The notes beneath the pieces were generated by a model that saw nothing but the letters and a program-made list of their open reading frames with translations, did no database searches and had not been told where the DNA came from. Below are positions 26,218-34,356 of a stretch of DNA of 34,356 bases, in pieces. The stretch comes from Syntrophobacteraceae bacterium CG2_30_61_12. Its GTDB lineage: Bacteria; Desulfobacterota; Syntrophobacteria; Syntrophobacterales; DSM-9756. Position numbers and translations under genes: made by a program. Location: assembly GCA_001873705.1 (NCBI GenBank), contig MNZR01000239.1, forward strand, positions 1-34,356. The letters are read 5' to 3'. The first letter of the stretch is position 1, and every line of letters begins with the position of its first letter.

Positions 26218-27660
26218 TCAGTAGGAAAGGTAGATGGTCTTCGGCTCGGTGAATTCTTCCAGCCCGAAGTGGGATTTTTCCCGACCCAGACCGCTCTGTT
26301 TGACCCCTCCGAACGGCGCGTGCGAATACGCCGGATGAATCCGATTGATCCAGAGCGATCCCACTTCCAGGTCCCCGGCATGATCCAGGGCGGCGCCGAG
26401 ATCGCGGCCAAACCAATAGGCCGCCAGCCCATAGGGGGTGGCATTGGCCCTGGCCACCGCTTCGGCCACTCCGGAGACCGGGCTGATGATTACCACCGGG
26501 CCGAAAATTTCTTCCCGGGTGTGCTCCGGATCGATCCGGGCGCCGTCGATCACGGTGGGGCCGAGATAATAGCCGAGCGGAGGCCGTGCGGCCTGGCGCC
26601 CGTCCAGCAGCAGGCGGCCGCCCTGGTTCACCAGTTGCTCGATTTGCGCGCGGACCCTGGCCAGAACTCCCGGATTGTTGAGCGGCCCCAGGTCGGTGTC
26701 GGGGTCCCCCGGCGGTCCCAGCCGAAGCGTGGCCGCGTGCTTCACGAATTGGTCGAGGAACGCTTCGAACAGGCTGCGGGCCACATAGATCCGGCTGATC
26801 CGATAGCAATACTGGCCGCTGTTCTTGAAAGTTTGCTCGACCAGGTCCGGCAGGACCGCGGCCCAATCGGCATCCTCACAAACAATCGCGGGGCAATTCC
26901 CGCCCAGTTCCAGCACCGATTTGCGTACTCGAGCGGCATTGAGCGCCAGGATTTCCCGACCCACCTGAGCGCTTCCGGTGAATGCGACCAGCCGTGGCAG
27001 GGGGTGTTCCACCAGAAAGCGGCCGGTTTCCGGCCCGGGTCCGGTCACTACCTGCACGGTCCCTTGGGGATAACCGACGGCGCCGGCCAGGCGCGCGAGC
27101 AGCAGCGCGGTGAGCGAGGTGTGTTCATCCGGCTTGGCCACCACCGTGCATCCCACCGCCAGGGCCGGGGCCAGTTTACAAACCAGGTTGCTGAGGGGAT
27201 AATTGAATGGGGTGATCGCCGCCACCGTGCCCACCGGTTCGCGCACCACCAGGACCTGCTCGCGCCGGCAAGCGCCCGGGAGCAATTCTCCCTTCAGACG
27301 CAGCATCTCTTCGGCGAAATAATGGCACAATCGGGAGGCGCTCCGCACTTCAGCGCGGGCCGCTCGAAGCGGCTTGCCCACTTCCTCTACCATCAGGGAG
27401 CTGAGTGCTTCTTGTTCGCCCGCGATGCTTTCGCCAAGCGCATGCAGCAAAGCACCGCGCTCGGCCGCCGGGACCCTTTTCCATGATTCCTGAGCGTGAA
27501 CGGCGCCCTGCACGGCTTCATCCACCAGCGCCCGATCGGCTACCGTGATCGCGGCGAAGGCCTGCTCGGTGGCCGGGTCGATAACCGGGACCCAGTCCCC
27601 TCCGCTTCGTTCCTCGCCATCGATCCAGCAGCCGCGGCGTTGTTGCACGTATCGATCCAC
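26218..27660 (-). CDS. Aldehyde dehydrogenase family protein
   Basis: ITPFNYPLSNLVCKLAPALAVGCTVVAKP, FTGSAQVG, ELGGNCPAIV, FKNSGQYCYRISRIYV (catalytic Cys). Confidence 0.9.
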   Translation of the reverse strand: MDRYVQQRRGCWIDGEERSGGDWVPVIDPATEQAFAAITVADRALVDEAVQGAVHAQESWKRVPAAERGALLHALGESIAGEQEALSSLMVEEVGKPLRAARAEVRSASRLCHYFAEEMLRLKGELLPGACRREQVLVVREPVGTVAAITPFNYPLSNLVCKLAPALAVGCTVVAKPDEHTSLTALLLARLAGAVGYPQGTVQVVTGPGPETGRFLVEHPLPRLVAFTGSAQVGREILALNAARVRKSVLELGGNCPAIVCEDADWAAVLPDLVEQTFKNSGQYCYRISRIYVARSLFEAFLDQFVKHAATLRLGPPGDPDTDLGPLNNPGVLARVRAQIEQLVNQGGRLLLDGRQAARPPLGYYLGPTVIDGARIDPEHTREEIFGPVVIISPVSGVAEAVARANATPYGLAAYWFGRDLGAALDHAGDLEVGSLWINRIHPAYSHAPFGGVKQSGLGREKSHFGLEEFTEPKTIYLSY

Positions 27661-27833
27661 TGTTCTCCCTGATCGGTTTCATCGTGAGCGCCATCCCCCC
27701 GACCTGGAGGCGAGTGAAACTATGGCACATGGGTTTCCGCCTGTCAACGCATCGGCCATCCAAGGCAGACTCCGGCCTAATGCGCCAGGCACTGAATAAT
27801 GGTTGGGTGCAACCCAGGTCCATGGCGAGTTCG

Positions 27834-27939
27834 TATACTGGTTTAGGATTGGATGTTTCATTACCAAAAGCGGGCAAGATGCCCGCGCTCCCGGGAAAGA
27901 GCGCACACGAAACGAAACCTTTTGCCCTTAACCGGTATG
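27834..27939 (+). repeat. MITE-like repeat copy
   Basis: TATACTGGTTTAGGATTGGATGTTTCATTACCAAAAGCGGGCAAGATGCCCGCGCTCCCGGGAAAGAGCGCACACGAAACGAAACCTTTTGCCCTTAACCGGTAT. Confidence 0.85.
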
Positions 27940-28156
27940 GATCGTAGGTCGGGTTGCGACCAGCGGGAGCTACCCGACGGACCGGCAACGCCCCCAATCC
28001 ACGACCCCACACCGGATCGTCAGGGAGTGCCCGGCTCACCCCGACCCACACTGTTTATTGATCATTAGAAAGACGAACCGCGGGCGCAGGGCGGTAGTTT
28101 CGCGCCATGGCGGGGTTCAGCTCAGCTCGCTCGACGATCGGGCAGTTACCATGGAT

Positions 28157-28261
28157 ATACCCGTTGAGGAGGAAACCCTTCACTCCTTATGGGCTTGTTC
28201 CCGGGAGCGCGGGCATCTTGCCCGCATTTGACAGCGGATTTCAGCCCCTGACCGCCCCGTG
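28157..28261 (-). repeat. MITE-like repeat copy, inverted orientation, diverged at one end
   Basis: TATACCCGTTGAGG...TTCCCGGGAGCGCGGGCATCTTGCCCGC; same spacing as the reverse complement of the other copies. Confidence 0.7.
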
Positions 28262-28338
28262 AGTATTCCTTGGCGCCCACCAGGGCCGCGGCACCAGGGC
28301 CGCGGGGGCAAGGAGGCGGTGAACGGTAACCGGTTCAT

Positions 28339-30324
28339 TCAAGCCGGATATTGGCCGAGATTGCCACTCGCCGCCGGCTCGTCGGCGATGATTCCCTCGC
28401 CCAGCCGGAACACGCCGCTCATGGTCCTCCTCAAGTCATGAATGCTGGAAAAGGGGAGCATCCTTAGGAGTTCGTCGGGATTGGTCATGCCTGCCCGGAG
28501 TTTGGCGAGGGCATCGGTGGCCATGGGTACCGTGCTGTTCCTCGAGCTCTCGCGAATTTCGTCGAAGGACGCATTCTTGCTGATGAGGAGCATGTCGGTT
28601 TCGCTGGGCACCCACAGTTCACCGATGGCGAAGCGGCCCTTATAGCCGCGGAAATTACATTCGGGGCACTTACGCCCCTGATAATGCTTCATGCCCGGGG
28701 TCAGGGTGCGAAACAACTCGGTCAGGGTCTTTTCCGAAGGTTGATATTCTTCCTTACACACTGGGCAAATCTTCCGCGTCAACCGCTGCGCCAGGACCCC
28801 GGCCAAGCAGGCATTGATCAGGCTGGGTTCGATGCCGAGACCGAGCAGACGGGTGATGGTGCTGACCGCATCGTTGGTGTGCATGGTGGAAAGCACCAGA
28901 TGTCCGGTTTGGGCAGCGCGAAACGCCATTTCCGCCGTTTCCGCATCGCGGATTTCACCGATCAAGATGATGTCCGGATCTTGTCTCAGGAAGGCTCGGG
29001 TGTAGTTGGCGAAGGTGTTGTTGATTTTTTCGTTCACTTCGCATTGGGTGATGCCGTTATACACGTATTCGATCGGGTCCTCCGCCGTGAGGATCTTGAT
29101 GCCGGGCTTGAATACCGTCATGAGGGCCCCGTATAGGGTGGTGCTCTTTCCGGAACCGGTCGGGCCGGTGACCAGCATGATGCCGGTGGTGCGTTCCAAC
29201 AGGCTGTGCATGGAATCCAGGATTTCCGTGCAGAAACCCAACTCATCGATGGAACGCGGCGCGTTGTTGGGATCCAGGATGCGGAGCACGGCGTTTTCCC
29301 CGAAATAGCCCGGTACCACGGAAATGCGGATATCGATCTTGCGGGTTTCCTCGCCCTCCACTACCCGGGTTCGAAAACTCCCGTCTTGTGGCCGACGCTT
29401 TTCCGCGATATCCAGCTTGCCCAGGATCTTGACCTTGGAAATGAGTTCCTTGCTGCGTCGATTGATATCATTTTGCAGATCGGGCAGGTTCGCTTCTCGC
29501 AATATACCGTCGATCCGGTAGCGGATCAGCATCTGCCGATCAAGGCTCTCGAAATGGATGTCCGAGGCGCGGTTGCCGAGAGCGGTGCCGATGATGAGCT
29601 GGATCAGGCTGTCCACTTTCTTGTCCGGAGGTGCTTCGGTCTGCTGCGCACCGACGGCTGCCGGCGCCTCGTCGACCGTCCGCAAGTCAAGCTCCGGGTA
29701 TTCGTTGAGACCCTGCTGGTCCTTGTTCTGATACAGACGATCGATGGCCCGCTCGATCGCGGCTCGGACGGCCGTGGCCACGTTGATCTTCTGGCCGGTG
29801 AAATAGGAGAGTTCCTCGGCAAGCCTGAAGTTGGTGGGATCGTCCATGGCGATGGTGATCGCCCCGCCTTTTCTGGAAAGGGGCACCACCAAGTTCTTTC
29901 TGGCGTATCCTTCGCTCATGACCGTCACCAGACTGTTGTCGAGGGTGGCCTTGTCGAGGTTCAGCAACGGGACATCGAGTTGGGTGCTGATCGCCTTGCG
30001 CATCGCTGTCTCTTCGAGGTAGCCGAGCTTGATCAGGACCTCGCCCAGGGGCAGTTTCCATTCCTGCTGTTGCCGCAACCCGATTTCCAGTTGTTCCTGA
30101 CTGATGGCGCCGGACCGAATCAGGACCTGCCCCAGCAGGGGACGCTTGAAATAGTGATCGAGTACGAAATTCAGCTGCTTTTCGGTGAGCGCCTTCATGT
30201 CCACCAGGATTTTCCCGATCGGCTTGTATTCGGCGAGCTTCTCCTGAATGCCGGCGGCCAGTTCCACTTGCATCTGATCGACCATGCCTTCGGCAACCAG
30301 CAATTCCCCGAGCTTTTTCGTCAT
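28339..30324 (-). CDS. GspE/PilB family secretion or pilus assembly ATPase
   Basis: Walker A GPTGSGKSTTLYGAL, AEDPIEYVYNGITQCEVN, CPVC...CPEC zinc motif, two N-terminal MshEN/GspE_N-like repeats. Confidence 0.9.
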   Translation of the reverse strand: MTKKLGELLVAEGMVDQMQVELAAGIQEKLAEYKPIGKILVDMKALTEKQLNFVLDHYFKRPLLGQVLIRSGAISQEQLEIGLRQQQEWKLPLGEVLIKLGYLEETAMRKAISTQLDVPLLNLDKATLDNSLVTVMSEGYARKNLVVPLSRKGGAITIAMDDPTNFRLAEELSYFTGQKINVATAVRAAIERAIDRLYQNKDQQGLNEYPELDLRTVDEAPAAVGAQQTEAPPDKKVDSLIQLIIGTALGNRASDIHFESLDRQMLIRYRIDGILREANLPDLQNDINRRSKELISKVKILGKLDIAEKRRPQDGSFRTRVVEGEETRKIDIRISVVPGYFGENAVLRILDPNNAPRSIDELGFCTEILDSMHSLLERTTGIMLVTGPTGSGKSTTLYGALMTVFKPGIKILTAEDPIEYVYNGITQCEVNEKINNTFANYTRAFLRQDPDIILIGEIRDAETAEMAFRAAQTGHLVLSTMHTNDAVSTITRLLGLGIEPSLINACLAGVLAQRLTRKICPVCKEEYQPSEKTLTELFRTLTPGMKHYQGRKCPECNFRGYKGRFAIGELWVPSETDMLLISKNASFDEIRESSRNSTVPMATDALAKLRAGMTNPDELLRMLPFSSIHDLRRTMSGVFRLGEGIIADEPAASGNLGQYPA

Positions 30325-30488
30325 TTCCGAATTCCCCCTGATCTCGCAAGGCGAAGGTCACTTATCCTGATTGACATTGGGATGTTTGCTGCTCAACGCA
30401 CAGCCGGGCCCTTATCATCGCCCACGGCCGCGGCACTCGCGGGGGTCATATCGCGGCGTTTCTCCGCGGACTCCGCGATTCCGCGTGA

Positions 30489-30511
30489 GTTGAGAAGAGC
30501 CTATTCTCAAC
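30489..30511. repeat. Inverted repeat GTTGAGAA-N7-TTCTCAAC
   Basis: Perfect 8-bp arms in the pilZ/gspE-like intergenic region. Confidence 0.6.
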
Positions 30512-30631
30512 CCCGAAAAACCCAGCGGATCGGGCCCCCTCTAGGCCGCGCCGCCTTCGACCAAGGCTGCCGCGCGAACGAGTCCTGCCTGATTTGCACT
30601 CAGCATTCGCGCTCCCTGTCGCGGGTCGGGA

Positions 30632-31120
30632 TCAAACCATTAGGGTAAAGCCAATCACCTCCCTGGCCTTATATTCCATATTGACGAACTCAGCACCGAT
30701 CCGGGTCCCAAGAATATTTCGAACCACCACGCTACAGCGGATCTCCACCCCACCCAGTGGAAATTCAATCTTCAGTTTATCACCGAGGGTAATCTTTTCC
30801 ATCCCTTCCGGTCCCATTTCCATTCGCAAACCATTGAGGGAAATGTTTTCCAGAGTCATCCAGCGCTTGATCGATCCCGGTTCGACGCACCAATAGCAAC
30901 CGCGGATCGCCACCGGTTTGCGGTAGGTGTCCCGTCTTTCCAGAAAAACCTGGAACCTGACCCCGCAAGCGCACTTGACCGGAACCGTCTTGCCGCCATG
31001 GCTTCTCAACCGTTCGGCCTCAAAACTCTTGAACCGGCCGCAGTGTTGGCAAACAACGGTAACCGATTTCTTGCCCTCGAAAAATACCGTCTGGGTCATT
31101 GTGCTCATGGTTGTATCCAT
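30632..31120 (-). CDS. PilZ domain protein with an N-terminal zinc-ribbon-like cysteine cluster
   Basis: RDTYRKPVAIRG (RX3R) and ENISLNGLRMEM (NXSXXG) PilZ motifs. N-terminal CQHC...CACG. Confidence 0.78.
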   Translation of the reverse strand: MDTTMSTMTQTVFFEGKKSVTVVCQHCGRFKSFEAERLRSHGGKTVPVKCACGVRFQVFLERRDTYRKPVAIRGCYWCVEPGSIKRWMTLENISLNGLRMEMGPEGMEKITLGDKLKIEFPLGGVEIRCSVVVRNILGTRIGAEFVNMEYKAREVIGFTLMV

Positions 31121-31496
31121 CTTTTCATCGGACTAAGATTGGGTATGGGCCAAGCGCCACGCATCCCACCCGCCGGGTCACGGAACGCCGTTGCGCCCGC
31201 GCTACCCGACGATTCCGAACGCACTTCCCATCGCTCTTATGATCGGTCAATGAGGGGTGAGGCTTGAGCCCGGTGTTCCTTCCCCGAATTGGGTTTCGAG
31301 TCGCGATTCGAGCACCGATCTTTACGAATGCAATGAAGTGCGGTAGTAGCTTACCGATGAAATGGTTGACGATCAGTTCCCTGCTCATCGAAACGAAATT
31401 CAAATGACGATTGCCTGGACGCGGCTCTTCCGTAACGAGGGTCTGGTTTGGATGGGGTCGAGCAAGCGCGTTCAATCCTTTGAGGAGTGCGCGAGC

Positions 31497-32534
31497 ATGT
31501 TGGCCGGGGTGGATTGTCGGCGCTTCCTGGCAGCCGTTTCCCTGCTGCCGATCCTGATCTTTTCCGGTGCCTGGGCGGGAGCGGCGGAATCGCCGACGAG
31601 CGGGGAAACCTTCACCGCGATGCCGGCCGGGCGCGAAGTCACGCTCACCGGCTACACCCGGGCCCGCAGCCTGATGGAAATAGTGAGCGAGGAACCAGGT
31701 CGCTGCCTCAACGTCCAGGCGGACCTGGGCGATCGGATCGGCCCCGATGGAGTGTTCGCCGAACTCGATCCGACCTTCATCGATCTGGCCATGAAACAGA
31801 ACCGGGTGGCTCGGGATCGGCTGCGCAATCAGATCGCCTATTTCGACAAGGATGTGCGCCGGTACACGGAACTGGTGGGGCGGGCCGCCGCCGCCCAGGC
31901 GACGCTCGACGGGGTGCGCCAGCAAAAGGATCAGGCCGCCTTTCAATTGCAGGCGATCGAGGTGGAACGAGAAAATCTGGAAGAGCGGCGGCGGCGCCTG
32001 TCGATCACCGTGCCCGCCGGCTGGACGGTGAGCGAGCGTCTGCTGGAACCCGGTGCCTGGGTGCCGGTGGGCCGCCCGCTGGGTCAGGCCGGCGACTATC
32101 GTACGCTCCTGGTCCCCTTTGCCCTGGCACCGGAAGAATATCAGGCCCTGTTGCGGGAGCGCGAACGGCTGGTGCTGTTGTTCCCCGATGAGGGAACGAA
32201 GGGGGCAAGCGTTCCGGCCGTGCTCGAACGGACTTCTCCGGCCTTCGACGGCGTGACTCGAAAAATCGGCGTGGATCTGGCGGTGCGCGGCGGTCTCAAG
32301 GAACTGCGCGGCGGCCTGCGCGCCGAACTCACCCTGCACCTGGCCGACTCGTCCGGAACGCTTCTGGTGCCGGCCTCGGCCCTCGTGGAACGCTACGAAG
32401 AGTACTGGCTGGTGCGCACCGACGGCGAGCGGGTGAAGGTCGTCTATCTTGGCAAGGGCCCGGACGGCACCGCCAGGATCCGTGCCTCCCGGGTGCGGGC
32501 CGACGATCGATTTCAGCTGACCCCCCAGTGGTGA
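31497..32534 (+). CDS. RND efflux periplasmic adaptor (HlyD/MFP family)
   Basis: Signal/anchor then adaptor-like features (coiled-coil QNRVARDRLRNQIAYFDKDVRRYTELVGRAAAAQATLDGVRQQKDQAAFQLQAIEVERENLEERRRRLSITVPAGWTV). Directly followed by an RND permease. Start uncertain (31362-31497). Confidence 0.8.
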   Translation: MLAGVDCRRFLAAVSLLPILIFSGAWAGAAESPTSGETFTAMPAGREVTLTGYTRARSLMEIVSEEPGRCLNVQADLGDRIGPDGVFAELDPTFIDLAMKQNRVARDRLRNQIAYFDKDVRRYTELVGRAAAAQATLDGVRQQKDQAAFQLQAIEVERENLEERRRRLSITVPAGWTVSERLLEPGAWVPVGRPLGQAGDYRTLLVPFALAPEEYQALLRERERLVLLFPDEGTKGASVPAVLERTSPAFDGVTRKIGVDLAVRGGLKELRGGLRAELTLHLADSSGTLLVPASALVERYEEYWLVRTDGERVKVVYLGKGPDGTARIRASRVRADDRFQLTPQW

Positions 32535-32536
32535 TC

Positions 32537-34356
32537 ATGAAAGCTTTCTTTTCCTTCTTCATCGGCCAGAAGGTCCTGGTCAACCTGCTCTTTGCCCTGG
32601 CCATGGTGGTCGGCCTGATCGCTCTGTTCGCTCTTCCGGTGGAGCGCTACCCAAACGTCCACATGGGGAAAGCGGAGGTCACCACCATTCTGCCCGGGGC
32701 CTCGCCGGACGAAATCGAGACCCTGATCACCCGCAAAATCGAAGACGCCCTGGACGACCTCGATGAGGTGGAATTCATCCAGTCGGCTTCCTACCGCGAG
32801 CGCTCGGTGATCACCGTGAAATTCATCGATGATACCGACTACGGCACCCTGTTCGACCGGCTTCAACTCAAGGTCCTGAGCATCATCAAGGACCTGCCGG
32901 CGGGGATCGAACCACCGATCTTCAATGAAATCAGGATAGCCGAATGGCTGCCAGCGGTGTCGGTGAACCTCATCGGCGATCGCGGCAATCGTGCCCTGTC
33001 CCTGATGGCTGAAGAAATGAAGCTGGAACTCCGGGCCATCGCCGGGGTTCGGGAAGTGCAACTGCACGGCGAACTGGTGCGCGAATTTCATGTGCTGCTG
33101 GACCTTGGGCTGCTCAACAAGTACGGTCTCACCTTCGACGACGTGGCCGCCGCCCTGATTCAGGCCAATCTGTCGATTCCAGCCGGCACCTATGAAAACG
33201 AAGCCGGCGAATTCGTGCTGGTGGCCGATGAACGCTTCCGCACCCGGGAGCAGGTGGGGGCGGTCATCATCCGTCGCGACGGCGACGGTTCCTTCGTGAC
33301 CGTCGCCGATGTCTGGTCCGATGCCCACATGGCTTATCGCAACCCCTATGTGATCACCTCGGTCAACGGTAAGGATTGTGTCACCCTCAAGGTGATCAAG
33401 ACCGATCAGGGCAATGTGCTGGATATCGTGCCCGCGGTCGAGGCCGTGCTCGATCGCCACCGTTCGGCCCTGCTCAAGGAACAAGTCGAACCGGTGTTGA
33501 CCCAGGACCAGCGGGTCTACGTTTACGATTCCATCCGCACCCTGGGTTGGAACCTGGTTGCGGGCGTGATCCTGGTGAGCATCCTGATCTATCTCTTCCT
33601 GGGGCTCCGCAACGCGGTCTTGACCGTGGTCGGGATCCCGTTTTCCTTTCTCATGACCATGACCATCCTCTGGGTGATGGGCAAGTCGCTCAACGAAATC
33701 ACCCTGTTCGCCCTGGTGCTGGCGAGCGGCATGATCGTCGACGATGCCATCGTTACGTTGGAAAATATGTACCGGCACTTGCAGTTGGGAGCGAGCCTGC
33801 GCGATGCCGCGGTTCAGGGGGCGGCCGAGGTGGCGGCGCCGGTGCTGGCTTCCACCGCCACCACCATTGCCGCGTTCCTGCCGATGCTGATCATGACCGG
33901 GTCAACCGGAGAATTCTTCGCCCAGATCCCGATCGGCATCACCGCGGCGCTGTGCGCTTCCTTGTTCGAATGCCTGCTGATCCTGCCCCCCCACTTCGTC
34001 GACTGGCCCGCGAAAGAGGCGCTGGCCAGGACCGCGCGAGGTGGCCAACCGATCGAACAGGAGCGCCGCATCATGGTCTGGATCCGCCGCCTCAATCAGC
34101 CTCTGATCCGTTTGACCATGCGCTTTCGGATCACCAGCCTGGTCCTGGTGTTGGCTGCGTTCCTTGCGGCACTGGCGGTTCTTGGAGTTTCCGCAAGCGG
34201 CCTGTGGCCGATCATCAAGATCAAGTTCTTCCCCGAGGAATACAATTATTACTATATCGAAATTGAAGGGCCGCCGGGGACCCCGATTCACACGACTCAT
34301 GAAAAACTGAAGCAAATCACCAGCGGGATCCTACCGGGACGGCCCGGCCAACTGCG
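32537..34356 (+). CDS. RND family transporter permease (AcrB/CusA-like), truncated by the window end
   Basis: MKAFFSFFIGQKVLVNLLFALAMVVGLIALFALPVERYPNV...ILPGASPDEIETLITRKIEDAL; TM region with ASGMIVDDAIVTLENMYRHL. Absent from the ORF track because no stop occurs before 34356. Confidence 0.9.
   Translation, partial: MKAFFSFFIGQKVLVNLLFALAMVVGLIALFALPVERYPNVHMGKAEVTTILPGASPDEIETLITRKIEDALDDLDEVEFIQSASYRERSVITVKFIDDTDYGTLFDRLQLKVLSIIKDLPAGIEPPIFNEIRIAEWLPAVSVNLIGDRGNRALSLMAEEMKLELRAIAGVREVQLHGELVREFHVLLDLGLLNKYGLTFDDVAAALIQANLSIPAGTYENEAGEFVLVADERFRTREQVGAVIIRRDGDGSFVTVADVWSDAHMAYRNPYVITSVNGKDCVTLKVIKTDQGNVLDIVPAVEAVLDRHRSALLKEQVEPVLTQDQRVYVYDSIRTLGWNLVAGVILVSILIYLFLGLRNAVLTVVGIPFSFLMTMTILWVMGKSLNEITLFALVLASGMIVDDAIVTLENMYRHLQLGASLRDAAVQGAAEVAAPVLASTATTIAAFLPMLIMTGSTGEFFAQIPIGITAALCASLFECLLILPPHFVDWPAKEALARTARGGQPIEQERRIMVWIRRLNQPLIRLTMRFRITSLVLVLAAFLAALAVLGVSASGLWPIIKIKFFPEEYNYYYIEIEGPPGTPIHTTHEKLKQITSGILPGRPGQL

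Noticed and set aside
25528-27486. 652-aa plus-strand ORF opposite mobB and the aldehyde dehydrogenase
   Set aside because: Low-complexity antisense translation. The opposite strand has family signatures throughout.
27940-28070. Possible tRNA or structured RNA near GTAGGTCGGGTTGCGACCAGCGGGAGCTACCCGACGG
   Set aside because: No cloverleaf or anticodon arrangement. It resembles a dispersed inverted-repeat sequence.
29206-30648. 480-aa plus-strand ORF opposite the GspE/PilB-like gene
   Set aside because: Antisense shadow of the MshEN/ATPase coding sequence.

Overview
This 34.4 kb GC-rich window looks like the chromosome of a sulfate/sulfite-reducing bacterium, probably Desulfobacterota-like. 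That assignment is an inference from gene content.

Main content, left to right:
- A decayed rhodanese gene.
- A complete dsrMKJOP operon (minus strand), headed by an RsbRD_N-like gene.
- A minus-strand radical SAM gene with an unrecognised N-terminal region. It is divergent from a TetR regulator.
- A futalosine-type menaquinone cluster on the plus strand: tetR - mqnE - mqnC - amidohydrolase (mqnX-like) - mqnA - DhnA/ADHS-type aldolase - ubiX-like.
- A stand-alone AICAR transformylase (PurH C-terminal part), a FadL/OmpP1-like porin, and a hypothetical anchored protein.
- A MetE-like protein, an AbrB-like protein and a CDP-alcohol phosphatidyltransferase.
- moeA-mobA-mobB and an aldehyde dehydrogenase.
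- A GspE/PilB-type ATPase, a PilZ protein, and an RND adaptor with the start of an RND permease that runs off the window.

Most interesting points:
1. A strong dyad (9202-9237) in the radical SAM/tetR divergent intergenic region overlaps the -35 of a good sigma70-like promoter. This suggests TetR control of the menaquinone operon and of an uncharacterised radical SAM enzyme.
2. A roughly 105-bp MITE-like repeat with TATAC(C/T)GGTT ends and a GCGGGCAAGATGCCCGC core occurs at least five times, plus a partial copy at the window edge. One copy supplies the stop codon of mqnC.
3. The rhodanese gene carries both an amber stop and a frameshift.

No rRNA, tRNA, CRISPR array or intact transposase was recognised.
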